This document shows, piece by piece, positions 16,222-23,851 of a stretch of DNA of 64,000 bases. The translations under genes and the position numbers were made by a program. How positions within the stretch are numbered: position 1 is the first letter of the stretch; each line of letters begins with the position of its first letter. Source of the stretch: Chloroflexota bacterium (GTDB taxonomy: Bacteria > Chloroflexota > Ktedonobacteria > Ktedonobacterales > JADMIN01); contig JAJPKE010000034.1 in NCBI GenBank assembly GCA_021323855.1, positions 1-64,000 of the forward strand. The letters are read 5' to 3'. Under the pieces are notes generated by a model. The model did no database searches. It had not been told where the DNA came from and worked only from the letters and a program-made list of their open reading frames with translations.

Positions 16222-17214
16222 ATGGATAACATTCAACTTGGCGGCTTGCATCATGTCAGCGCCATCACCGGCGACGCTGAACACAACATCACCTTTTACA
16301 CGCAGACGCTCGGCCTGCGGCTGGTCAAAAAGACGGTCAACCAGGATGATGTCTCGGCTTATCACCTCTTCTACGGCGACACGGCAGGGCATCCGGGCAC
16401 TGAACTTACGTTCTTCGATTGGCCGCAATCCGGCGCGAACCGTCCCGGCACGGGAACCATCGAAGCGATTCTGCTGCGCGTGCCAGATCGGGCGGCGCTG
16501 GACTGGTGGGCGCAACGCTTCGATGACCTGGGCGTCACGCATGAGGGCATCCACGAGCGCGCTGGTCGGGCAACCCTGCCGTTGACCGATCCAGAAGGGC
16601 AGCGGCTCGAACTGGTCGCGCCAAATCCTGGTGAAGCGGAGCCGGTGGCGGGCGGCGAACCGTGGAGCGGCAGCCCGGTGCCAGCAGCCTATCAGATTCG
16701 CGGGCTGCATGGCGTGCGGCTGCTCGTCAAATATCTGCCAGCGACGCAGCGCATGCTGACGGAGACGCTGGGCTTCCGCCAGACGGGAACGTATACGTTG
16801 CAAGATGGAGCTTCCGGTACGCCACGCGAGGTGCTCGTGTTCCAGGTGGGCGCTGGCGGTCCGGGCGCGGAGGTGCAGGTGGAGGAGCGCGCAGATGCGC
16901 CGCATGGGGCGGTGGGCATCGGTGGTGTGCATCATGTCGCCTTCCGCACGCCCAACGATGAGGAGCATCTGGCCTGGCGGCAGCGGGTGCTGGCGGCGGG
17001 TGTGCCAGCCACACGGCAGATAGATCGTTTCTATTTCCATTCGATCTACTTCCGCGAGCCGGGCGGCGTCTTGTTCGAGATTGCCACCGACGGCCCCGGC
17101 TTCACCGCCGACGAAGACCTGGAACATCTGGGTGAGCGCCTCTCGCTGCCGCCGTTCCTGGAACCATACCGCCAGGAGATCGAGGCCGGGCTGCGTCCGC
17201 TGGCGATTGCGTGA
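16222..17214 (+). CDS. Ring-cleaving dioxygenase (VOC/glyoxalase fold), MhqO-like
   Basis: A 330-residue two-module VOC protein. Each module starts with a metal-ligand His pair (GGLHHVSAI at 7-15; GGVHHVAF in the second half), and FEIATDGPGF near the C-terminus carries the metal-binding Glu. This matches MhqO/MhqA-type extradiol dioxygenases that open hydroquinone or catechol-like rings, using a bound metal in the cytoplasm. ATG 16222 follows ACGGAGG. A probable esterase follows 20 bases downstream, as in quinone-detoxification operons, and the promoter carries an operator palindrome. Confidence 0.9.
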   Translation: MDNIQLGGLHHVSAITGDAEHNITFYTQTLGLRLVKKTVNQDDVSAYHLFYGDTAGHPGTELTFFDWPQSGANRPGTGTIEAILLRVPDRAALDWWAQRFDDLGVTHEGIHERAGRATLPLTDPEGQRLELVAPNPGEAEPVAGGEPWSGSPVPAAYQIRGLHGVRLLVKYLPATQRMLTETLGFRQTGTYTLQDGASGTPREVLVFQVGAGGPGAEVQVEERADAPHGAVGIGGVHHVAFRTPNDEEHLAWRQRVLAAGVPATRQIDRFYFHSIYFREPGGVLFEIATDGPGFTADEDLEHLGERLSLPPFLEPYRQEIEAGLRPLAIA

Positions 17215-17234
17215 GGTCTTTAGGAGCTATCACG

Positions 17235-17888
17235 ATGGATCCCGAAAATTTGAGCTTTCTACACGAATATCGTCCAGCAACGCAGGCTTCCAGCCAAGCG
17301 CCAACATTGCTGCTGCTGCATGGCACCGGCGGCGACGAGCGCGACCTGCTGGCGCTGGGGCAACGATTGGCTCCTGGCGCGGCGCTGCTGAGTCCGCGCG
17401 GCAAGGTTCTCGAACAGGGAGCGCCGCGCTTTTTCCGCCGGCTCGCGCCTGGCGTCTTCGACGAGGCGGACCTGCGCCAGCGCACGCAGGAACTCCGCGA
17501 TTTCGTGCGCGACGCCGCAACTGTCTATGGCTTCGACGCGCAGCGGGTGATCGCCGTTGGCTACTCCAACGGCGCCAACATCGCGGCGAGCCTGCTGCTC
17601 TCCTATCCCGGCGTCTTGCAGGCGGCGGTCCTCTTCCGCCCGATGCTGCCCTTCACGCCGGAGCCGCTGCCGAACCTCGCGGGAACGCCGATCTTCATCG
17701 GCGCGGGAACCTACGATACGCTGATACCGGCGGAGCAGACGGTTCAACTCGCGGCGCTGCTCGAAGAGGCGGGCGCGGCGGTCAGCCTGAACTGGCAGGC
17801 GAGTGACCACGCGCTCAGCCTGGACGACGTGAACGCGGCTGGCGCATGGCTACGCAAACAGCAGATACTGGCGTCCTCACCAGACTAG
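17235..17888 (+). CDS. Alpha/beta hydrolase, carboxylesterase (MhqD-like)
   Basis: A 217-residue phospholipase/carboxylesterase-family hydrolase: oxyanion region LLLLHGTGGDERD (25-37), nucleophile Ser111 in GYSNGA, Asp161 (GTYDTLIP) and His192 (SDHAL), so the triad is complete. ATG 17235 is preceded by TAGGAGC; an upstream in-frame start at 17211 overlaps the dioxygenase stop and lacks an SD. The pairing with a ring-cleaving dioxygenase mirrors mhqO/mhqD, where the hydrolase accompanies quinone detoxification. Its stop overlaps that of the convergent signal-peptidase-like gene by four bases. Confidence 0.88.
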   Translation: MDPENLSFLHEYRPATQASSQAPTLLLLHGTGGDERDLLALGQRLAPGAALLSPRGKVLEQGAPRFFRRLAPGVFDEADLRQRTQELRDFVRDAATVYGFDAQRVIAVGYSNGANIAASLLLSYPGVLQAAVLFRPMLPFTPEPLPNLAGTPIFIGAGTYDTLIPAEQTVQLAALLEEAGAAVSLNWQASDHALSLDDVNAAGAWLRKQQILASSPD

Positions 17889-18751
17889 CCGCCGAATGAG
17901 CTGATCTCAACCACTTTGCCGATGATGTTTTGCAGCAAAATGGGTCCATAGAAGCGCGAATCTGAGCTATCCATACGATTATCGCCCATCACAAAGTATT
18001 GCCCAGCCGCAAGCGTCACGTGCGTTACTCTTGCGGCGAAATTGTTGGGCAGACCGTGAGAGTCCTTAATATAAGGTTCGTGGAGCGTCACGCCATTGAG
18101 GATAACGCTGGTAGCGGTGATGTCAATGGTATCTCCAGGAATCGCAATCACGCGCTTGATGAAGACCAAATTGCCGCTTTCAGGGCGATAGAAGGCAATG
18201 ATGTCGCCGCGCTGCGGTTTGCTGGAGCCATATCCGTCCACGGCGACATATCGCTCACCGCCAATCGTTGGCTGCATCCCAGGACCGGGCATCTGATAAT
18301 ACTGACCACCTGGCAGCGCCAGAGCAACCTGCGGCTCAATGCGAAAGAGCGCCAGATGGATCGGCGGGACGAACGAGGCGATACATGTGAGAACCAGGAG
18401 CGTCACCAGCATAACGCCACCGGCGGCCAGATTACGCTTGAACTTGAAACGGCGAGCCATGATACCCCTCCTTCTCGTAGCGGCACGATAGGCGGCTTTG
18501 GAGCTTTGCCAGCGTTCGGCCAGCGCCGAGGCAACCAGATCGCCAAAGGCGTGCAACCATAATCCCAACAATGCGATGCCGCCTCGCTGGTTCCAGGTGG
18601 CGCGGCAACAATCGCGGAACACCTGCGCCATATGAGCGCCATACGCGCGCCGAAATGTCGGCGGATAAATGACAAGCAGGCATTGATAGAAGCTATCGGA
18701 GAGACGCAAGAGAAAATCAGTCGTATGGTCGGCTCTGTTCGCTCGCCTCAT
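17885..18751 (-). CDS. Signal-peptidase-I-like protein lacking the catalytic serine
   Basis: 288 residues. The N-terminal part (about 20-75, with YPPTFRRAYG and MAQVFRDCCR) resembles the prefix region of PadR-linked permease proteins. A membrane helix follows at about 108-130. The C-terminal 160 residues are an S26 signal-peptidase fold: MPGPGMQPTI (154-163), general-base Lys199 (FIKRVIAIPGD) and the conserved box GDNRMDSSDSR (256-266). In active enzymes the residue before the Met of box B is the nucleophile Ser; here it is Gly158, codon GGG. Proteolysis by the usual mechanism is therefore not expected. The start overlaps the PadR gene stop (ATGA), so the two are translationally coupled. Confidence 0.88.
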   Translation of the reverse strand: MRRANRADHTTDFLLRLSDSFYQCLLVIYPPTFRRAYGAHMAQVFRDCCRATWNQRGGIALLGLWLHAFGDLVASALAERWQSSKAAYRAATRRRGIMARRFKFKRNLAAGGVMLVTLLVLTCIASFVPPIHLALFRIEPQVALALPGGQYYQMPGPGMQPTIGGERYVAVDGYGSSKPQRGDIIAFYRPESGNLVFIKRVIAIPGDTIDITATSVILNGVTLHEPYIKDSHGLPNNFAARVTHVTLAAGQYFVMGDNRMDSSDSRFYGPILLQNIIGKVVEISSFGG

Positions 18752-19149
18752 AGCATCCCCTCCAACCCCGGCTGAGCCTCACCCACCTCGCCGATACTGC
18801 CCAGCAGCTTTCTCTCCTGCGCCTGGTGTACGAGCCGCGCCAGCCGCAGCGCCTCGGCCTGCGCCACACGTCGCCCTAATGCCGTCAGGCGATAGTAGCG
18901 ACGGCGCTCCTCATTCAGCGCAGGGTCAGTGCGTTCATCCGCCTCCTCGATCCAGCCTGCGGCAAGTAGCTGCTTGATCGTCCGGTAGAGCGTTCCTGGG
19001 CCCAGGCGCATTCCCCCTTTCGTGCTGGCTGCCACCTCTTGCATGATGCCGTAGCCGTGTCGCTCTCCACCCGCCAGCGAGAGCAGGATAGCGAAAGCGG
19101 CAGGCGCCAGCGGCAAGAGATAGTGAAGGCTCTCATCGCCTTGCGACAT
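18748..19149 (-). CDS. PadR-family transcriptional regulator
   Basis: A 133-residue PadR regulator. The winged helix runs from AFAILLSLAGGERHGYGIMQEV through the recognition region MRLGPGTLYRTIKQLLAAGWI to the wing (RRRYYRLTALGRR), followed by a C-terminal dimerisation helix. ATG 19149 is preceded by AGGGTGAT; in-frame ATGs at 19155 and 19164 are alternatives. It is co-transcribed with the signal-peptidase-like gene through an ATGA overlap and divergent from an MFS exporter. The 34-bp palindrome at 19187-19220, just upstream, is its probable binding site. Confidence 0.92.
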   Translation of the reverse strand: MSQGDESLHYLLPLAPAAFAILLSLAGGERHGYGIMQEVAASTKGGMRLGPGTLYRTIKQLLAAGWIEEADERTDPALNEERRRYYRLTALGRRVAQAEALRLARLVHQAQERKLLGSIGEVGEAQPGLEGML

Positions 19150-19186
19150 GAACATCACCCTCATTTCTCGTCAAAATAGGCCTCCG

Positions 19187-19220
19187 ACTATCCAATATGG
19201 ATATATCTATGTTGGATAGT
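19187..19220. promoter_or_regulatory. 34-bp near-perfect palindrome, probable PadR operator
   Basis: Outer arms ACTATCCAA (19187-19195) and TTGGATAGT (19212-19220) are perfect, and the centre GATATATC is self-complementary. Over all 34 bases only two symmetric position pairs mismatch. The site lies about 40 bases upstream of the padR start. Confidence 0.8.
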
Positions 19221-19253
19221 ATAAACAAAAGAACTGCTACTGTCAATCTTCTC

Positions 19254-19282
19254 TTGCTCTTCTGGATGGTCCATGCTATGAT
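19254..19282 (+). promoter_or_regulatory. Promoter of the TetA-like MFS gene
   Basis: TTGCTC (19254-19259), 17-base spacer, TATGAT (19277-19282). It gives a leader of about 240 bases before the MFS start. The PadR palindrome lies 34 bases upstream of the -35 box. Confidence 0.55.
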
Positions 19283-19321
19283 AGTCATATGTGATTAGTT
19301 TGCGATGATTAGACATGGTGG

Positions 19322-19443
19322 ATGCTGGCAGGCGTAACACCCTCGCAAAGTACCCAGTGAGGGATAGACGTGCTGGATTGTCCATTGGACTACTTGACCA
19401 CTGGGAACCGGCAGGAGACCGGAGAGCCGCTGGAAGCCAGCAT
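19322..19443 (+). ncRNA. Candidate structured leader RNA of the MFS exporter
   Basis: Nested inverted repeats lie in the leader. ATGCTGGC (19322-19329) pairs with GCCAGCAT (19436-19443), enclosing CCCAGTG (19353-19359) with CACTGGG (19399-19405), and a short GTCCA/TGGAC hairpin (19380-19390) is inside. A CAGGAGACCGG stretch resembles part of a cobalamin-riboswitch B12 box, but the rest of that aptamer is absent. It could be an attenuator or an undescribed riboswitch controlling the exporter. Confidence 0.45.
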
Positions 19444-19529
19444 ACACGCACACGAGCATGCGAATATACAAGCATGGGAACGGCTGATTGGCATGATAGC
19501 CATTGGCCGTTGGTGAGGAGGAGTCGTTG

Positions 19530-20837
19530 ATGAAACGGCTGGGTCGTTCGCCACTTTTCTTGATGGCGTTGACGGTTTTCATAGATATGACCGGCTTTGG
19601 GTTGGTGCTGCCGCTGCTGCCATTCTGGGCGGAACGGGTGGGCGCCAATGCCTTCGGCGTCGGCTTGATCGTCGCGGTCTATGCGCTGGCGCAGTTCATC
19701 TTTACGCCGGTGCTGGGCGCGCTCTCGGATCGCTACGGGCGGCGTCCCATCATTCTGGCGTCGCTGCTGATCGAAGCGACGGCGTTTGCGCTCACGGCGC
19801 TGGCCGGAACGTTGCCGCTGCTGCTGGTGGCGCGCTTCATCGGCGGGCTGGGCGCCTCGAACATCGGCTCCGCGCAGGCCGTCGTCGCAGACGTGACGCC
19901 ACCGGAGCAGCGTGCGCGCGGCATGGGTATGATCGGCGCAGCGATTGGCCTGGGCTTCGTCGTCGGTCCCGCGCTGGGCGGCGCGCTCGGCGCGAGCGGC
20001 TCGGCGCTACCGTTCTGGGTGGCGATGGGCGTCGCGCTGGTCAATGCTGCGCTGGTGTTGCGCTTCCTGCCGGAGACACGCCGCAGCCGCACAACTGCTC
20101 TAACTACAGATCAGGCGGCTGCGGCTGAGCATAGGTCCGGCGTCGCGTTGCTGTTCGGCGGCTGGCAGCGAGCGATGCGCCATCCAGCCGTCGCGCGGCT
20201 CGTCGCCATCAACTTCCTGTTTACGCTGGCGTTCACTGCGATGGAGACCGTTTTTCCACTCTTTACGCAGCAGACCTTTGGCTGGAAAGCGGCGCAGAAC
20301 GGCTATCTCTTCACCTATGTCGGCGTACTAATCGTGCTGATGCAGGGCGGCCTCATCGGGCGACTGGTCAAACGATGGGGCGAACAGGCGTTGCTGGTGG
20401 GCGGTCTGGCACTGCTGGCGATTGGCCTGCTGGCGTTGCCGTTCAGCCAACAGGTGGCGCTGTTGCTGGTCTCGCTGGGGTTGCTCAGCATCGGTGACGG
20501 CGCGGTGACGCCGACCTCCTCGGCGCTGCTGTCGCTGGCCAGCGCTGCCGAGGCGCAGGGCGAAACGCTGGGATTCGCACAGGGACTCGCCGGTTTGGGG
20601 CGCATGATCGGCCCGCTGGCGGCAGGATTGCTCTTTACGCTGGGTGGCGAAGGCTTGCCATTCCTTGCCGGGGGATTGCTCTGTGTGCTGGCGCTGCTGC
20701 TGGCGCTGCCAAAACTCGCATCCACCGGCGCGGCGCAGAATCAGCAGGCGCAGACCGAGCAGCAGATGCCCGCCTTAGAGCCGCTGCCACTGGACACTGA
20801 GGCTGAGGATATGGTCGTCTCCGGCCATCGAAAGTAA
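19530..20837 (+). CDS. MFS exporter, TetA-like
   Basis: 435 residues with 12 hydrophobic segments. Family landmarks are FIDMTGFGLVLPLLPFWAE in the first helix, the loop-2 motif GALSDRYGRRP, GLGASNIGSAQAVVADVTPP and the helix-5 motif GLGFVVGPALGG. These place it with TetA/MdtG-type proton-driven drug exporters; resistance to any particular compound is not implied by sequence alone. ATG 19530 follows GAGGAGGAG (19515-19523). The long structured leader and the divergent PadR gene suggest inducible expression. Confidence 0.88.
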   Translation: MKRLGRSPLFLMALTVFIDMTGFGLVLPLLPFWAERVGANAFGVGLIVAVYALAQFIFTPVLGALSDRYGRRPIILASLLIEATAFALTALAGTLPLLLVARFIGGLGASNIGSAQAVVADVTPPEQRARGMGMIGAAIGLGFVVGPALGGALGASGSALPFWVAMGVALVNAALVLRFLPETRRSRTTALTTDQAAAAEHRSGVALLFGGWQRAMRHPAVARLVAINFLFTLAFTAMETVFPLFTQQTFGWKAAQNGYLFTYVGVLIVLMQGGLIGRLVKRWGEQALLVGGLALLAIGLLALPFSQQVALLLVSLGLLSIGDGAVTPTSSALLSLASAAEAQGETLGFAQGLAGLGRMIGPLAAGLLFTLGGEGLPFLAGGLLCVLALLLALPKLASTGAAQNQQAQTEQQMPALEPLPLDTEAEDMVVSGHRK

Positions 20838-21220
20838 TATTTGCTAGAGCGGCATATTCAGCATTTGGCGGGATATCCTTGCCAATTTCCGGCCTTTCTC
20901 CTCACGATCCTGTGAGAGAAAGGCCGGATTTCTTTGCTTTGCTTCGCCTCCCTTGCTTCGGTGGAACCGCAGAAGCTCCTGGTACCAATTGGTCATATCT
21001 TATGTCGCACCATGACGCGGCATACGTGATAATGTATACTGATGGTACAGCTATCTCACCAGTGGTCCAACATGGGGGCCACGACGACAGAAACGTCACT
21101 ATCGCTATTCCCTATTGCACAACCCTGTGTGGCACACGCTGAAGCACCGCGATGCTTGACTCTCGCCTGTTTGTGACTGTTCACACGATTCTTGGCTTGG
21201 AGAAGTAGGGGGTAGGAATC
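20838..21220. other. Intergenic region after the MFS gene
   Basis: 383 bases. It holds the terminator at 20889-20927. The rest is somewhat AT-richer than the neighbours and shows no convincing ORF or RNA gene. Confidence 0.5.
20889..20927. terminator. Strong terminator after the MFS gene
   Basis: CCGGCCTTTCT (20889-20899) pairs with AGAAAGGCCGG (20917-20927), with an inner CTCAC/GTGAG pairing, followed by ATTTCTTTGCTTT. Confidence 0.88.
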
Positions 21221-22498
21221 ATGGCAACAAACGTGGTGGAGATCGGCATCCCCATCAAACAGCACATCATCAAAGGCATTTTGCATCCCGCACGGCGTGC
21301 GCACGTAGGCACTTTACTGGTCAGCGGAACGCCAGGAAACCTTCAGGGTCCGTTCGATCTCTTCGATGAACTGGCCCTCTATCTCCAGGCCGCAGGCATC
21401 CATGCCTTGCAACTCGCGTATCGCCAGCCGGAGAGCGTCACCGCGTGCATCTACGACATCCTCGGCGGACTCGACGCCCTGCGCTCCTGGGGAATGGAGC
21501 GCGCCGTCCTTATTCTCTGGCCGCCCGCTGAATTCAACAGGGCCGCACAACCAGGCGACAACAATAGCGCACGCACCGGCGGAATGCCGCACCCATCTGT
21601 GCCGCAGGTCGCCCCTGGCCAGATGATGACAAAAATGGTCACTACTATCGCCGGGATGGCGGAGGTGGTTGCCGGAGTGGCCACTATCACCAACCGTATC
21701 CCTGCTTCTGCCAGAAGCCGAAGAAAAGGGAGGCCGGATTTACATCTGCTGAGCAATTCACAGCACACAACACTCGCCGTATCGCTACGGCGGCCAGTGC
21801 GCGGCGTCACGATGGATGGCGCAATCCCCAGGCATGCGCAGGCAGCCTTTGACGAGGAATCCGAACAGGGCGACGGACGGGGGATACTGATTGAGCGCCT
21901 CTATAGCTGGTGCGGCGCTATCTTGCTGAACAAGCACGCCGTCTCCATGCCCGTGCAACCCTCCATTCAGTTGCCGGCTCTAACTCCGGCTCTAACTCCG
22001 ACTCCAACTCCGGCTCCGGTGCAGGAACAGGACACGCGGGACACTGACCCACAAGCGCATTCCGTCAAATTCAAATCGCTGGCAAAGATCAGTTCGCTTC
22101 ACGAGGCGCAACACTGGCTGGATCGGCAATGGCAGGAGATCTTTGCCGCCTTTGAGGGCCGCTGTCCGGCGCGTGCGATGACAGCGTACGACGCGCTCAG
22201 CGCGTCGGTATCTCATTTTTTGCGGACGATACCGATGTTGGGTACAGCCTGGGAATGTCAAGCCGTACCTGGCCATATCTGGATGGCCGGGCGCGCCAGG
22301 AATGGCTCAACGCCTGCGCTCAAATGCAGCACATCATTGTTGAAATGGCTGGTGCCTTTTCTTCGCGCCACCAGTCCGTGCATAGCACTATCAGGCGGGA
22401 AGCCTGATCTGTCCTTCCAATTATCTAATCGCCGGCGCCGTTCTGCTCTTGCTCCTGCTCTGATTCCTGCTCAGCCTGTTGAGATGCCGGTTTGTTAG
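21221..22498 (+). CDS. Chimeric hypothetical ORF with hydrolase-like N-terminus
   Basis: A 425-residue open frame. Residues 1-100 resemble the first half of a dienelactone-type alpha/beta hydrolase (VGTLLVSGTPGNLQGPFDLFDELALYL, then ACIYDILGGLDALRSWG). Where the GxSxGG nucleophile elbow should follow, the sequence changes to unrelated text (LWPPAEFNRAAQPG). The middle contains a Thr-Pro linker (LTPALTPTPTPAP) and a helical patch (SLHEAQHWLDRQWQEIFAAF). The last 74 bases overlap the antisense cheB gene. It may be a decayed gene or a lineage-specific protein. I do not assign a function. ATG 21221 has a modest GTAGGGGGTAGG upstream. Confidence 0.4.
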   Translation: MATNVVEIGIPIKQHIIKGILHPARRAHVGTLLVSGTPGNLQGPFDLFDELALYLQAAGIHALQLAYRQPESVTACIYDILGGLDALRSWGMERAVLILWPPAEFNRAAQPGDNNSARTGGMPHPSVPQVAPGQMMTKMVTTIAGMAEVVAGVATITNRIPASARSRRKGRPDLHLLSNSQHTTLAVSLRRPVRGVTMDGAIPRHAQAAFDEESEQGDGRGILIERLYSWCGAILLNKHAVSMPVQPSIQLPALTPALTPTPTPAPVQEQDTRDTDPQAHSVKFKSLAKISSLHEAQHWLDRQWQEIFAAFEGRCPARAMTAYDALSASVSHFLRTIPMLGTAWECQAVPGHIWMAGRARNGSTPALKCSTSLLKWLVPFLRATSPCIALSGGKPDLSFQLSNRRRRSALAPALIPAQPVEMPVC

Positions 22499-23636
22499 GA
22501 GAGGAGAGAGACCGTTTCCTGCGACCATTCGCCGCCCCCAGGTCTACCTTTGAGAGCGTGCTTCCCGCCGCTGCCGTGGCTTCCACCGTCTCCTCGATTT
22601 CCGGAGTTTCGGTCGGCAGCGTCTCGTCGCCGTTCAGAAGTACCTGCCGGATGGCCTGCGCACGCTGACGGGCGTTCCGTTCGCGTTCATCGAATCGCTC
22701 AGCCACCCGCAGATGATTACGCTCGCGCGCTTCTCTCGCCAGCCGCCGGGAAATGATTGCGCTCTCTTCCAGCGTGTTGAGCGCTGCCCACATGGCTTCC
22801 TCTATCGCTTGCGCCTGCCCTGCCAGCATGGTCTCACTGGTAAAGGCGTGTCCCGTCCGGCAGCGAAACCGCAACAATTCCCCATCGCGGAGTTCCCAGA
22901 GCGGCCCTTTACATTCCGGACAGGTAAACGCTGAGAGTGTTCCCGGTATCTCGTCGTTCTCCATGACGAATGCCTCCAACTCATCACTCTGCACTTCTCG
23001 TTGCAGATCACGCGGTGCAGGAAGCGCCGCAAGCTCCTTCACTGGCGTCCTGGCCAATTGGTCCAATTTCGCAGGTAGCTGTTTCAGGGGCAATACGTAA
23101 TCAACTGCAACATAGTGGAGCGCGCTCGCCGGCATATCAGGGAAGAAGGCGTCTTCGGGATTCTGGACGATTGCCAGTCCGCCCCGGCGCTTCACTGTGA
23201 GCAGCCCCGCCGTTCCATCATCCAGCGCGCCGGTGAGGACGACGCCGATCACACGCGGCCCATAGGCCAGCGCCGCCGAGCGAAACAGCGGGTCCACCGC
23301 CGGGCGATGCAGGTTCTCGCGTGGCCCGCGCGAGAGGCGGACAAAGCCGCGCCCGACTAGTACGTGGTGATCGGGCGGCGCAACATAGATGCGCCCCGGT
23401 TTGATCGCTTCGCCATCCACCGCGTGATGCGCCCGCAACGGTCCGTGTCGTGAGAGAATTTGTGGCAGCGCGCTTGGCGCCTGCGCCGGAATATGCAGGA
23501 CGACGAAAATCGCCGCCGGGAAATCTCTGGGGAGACCGTTTACCAGGTTTACCAGCGTCTCCACACCGCCGGTTGAGGCGCCTACTACGACAATATCATG
23601 TGTATCGTTGGTATCATGTCTTTCAGGTCCAGGCAT
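22425..23636 (-). CDS. CheB-type methylesterase-domain protein without receiver
   Basis: About 403 residues. The CheB catalytic fold has Ser21 (GASTGG), His48 (VLHIPAQ) and Asp140 (LTGALDDGTAG). There is no N-terminal receiver domain. A C-terminal zinc ribbon (CPEC...CRTGH) and a charged helical tail rich in Gln/Glu follow. In chemotaxis CheB demethylates receptor glutamates; with no receptors or flagellar genes here, a different signalling role is likely. ATG 23636 follows GGGGAGG (complement of 23641-23647). It is divergent from the CheB-CheR fusion gene. The longer frame to 23708 lacks an SD. Confidence 0.87.
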   Translation of the reverse strand: MPGPERHDTNDTHDIVVVGASTGGVETLVNLVNGLPRDFPAAIFVVLHIPAQAPSALPQILSRHGPLRAHHAVDGEAIKPGRIYVAPPDHHVLVGRGFVRLSRGPRENLHRPAVDPLFRSAALAYGPRVIGVVLTGALDDGTAGLLTVKRRGGLAIVQNPEDAFFPDMPASALHYVAVDYVLPLKQLPAKLDQLARTPVKELAALPAPRDLQREVQSDELEAFVMENDEIPGTLSAFTCPECKGPLWELRDGELLRFRCRTGHAFTSETMLAGQAQAIEEAMWAALNTLEESAIISRRLAREARERNHLRVAERFDERERNARQRAQAIRQVLLNGDETLPTETPEIEETVEATAAAGSTLSKVDLGAANGRRKRSLSSPNKPASQQAEQESEQEQEQNGAGD

Positions 23637-23851
23637 ACGTCCTCCCCTGGAAACGGAATGAGGCATACGCCTGCTTTGCAAGTAATCCGATCTCTTGCGG
23701 CGTCTCACGTTTCCTATCCATGCGCATGAGGCAGCAATTCACATACCAAGATATGTTATGCTATAGGTTATCGGGATTTGTGGCAGGTAATCTGAGAAAC
23801 ACTACACTGTCCTGAGATGTTTTGCGCGGTTTGATATCAGGGAGGCGTACG

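Noticed and set aside
16186..17127. Minus-strand ORF opposite the dioxygenase
   Set aside because: Shadow; the dioxygenase is fully supported.
19398..19421. Cobalamin riboswitch
   Set aside because: Only a B12-box-like stretch is present; the conserved core elements of the aptamer are missing.
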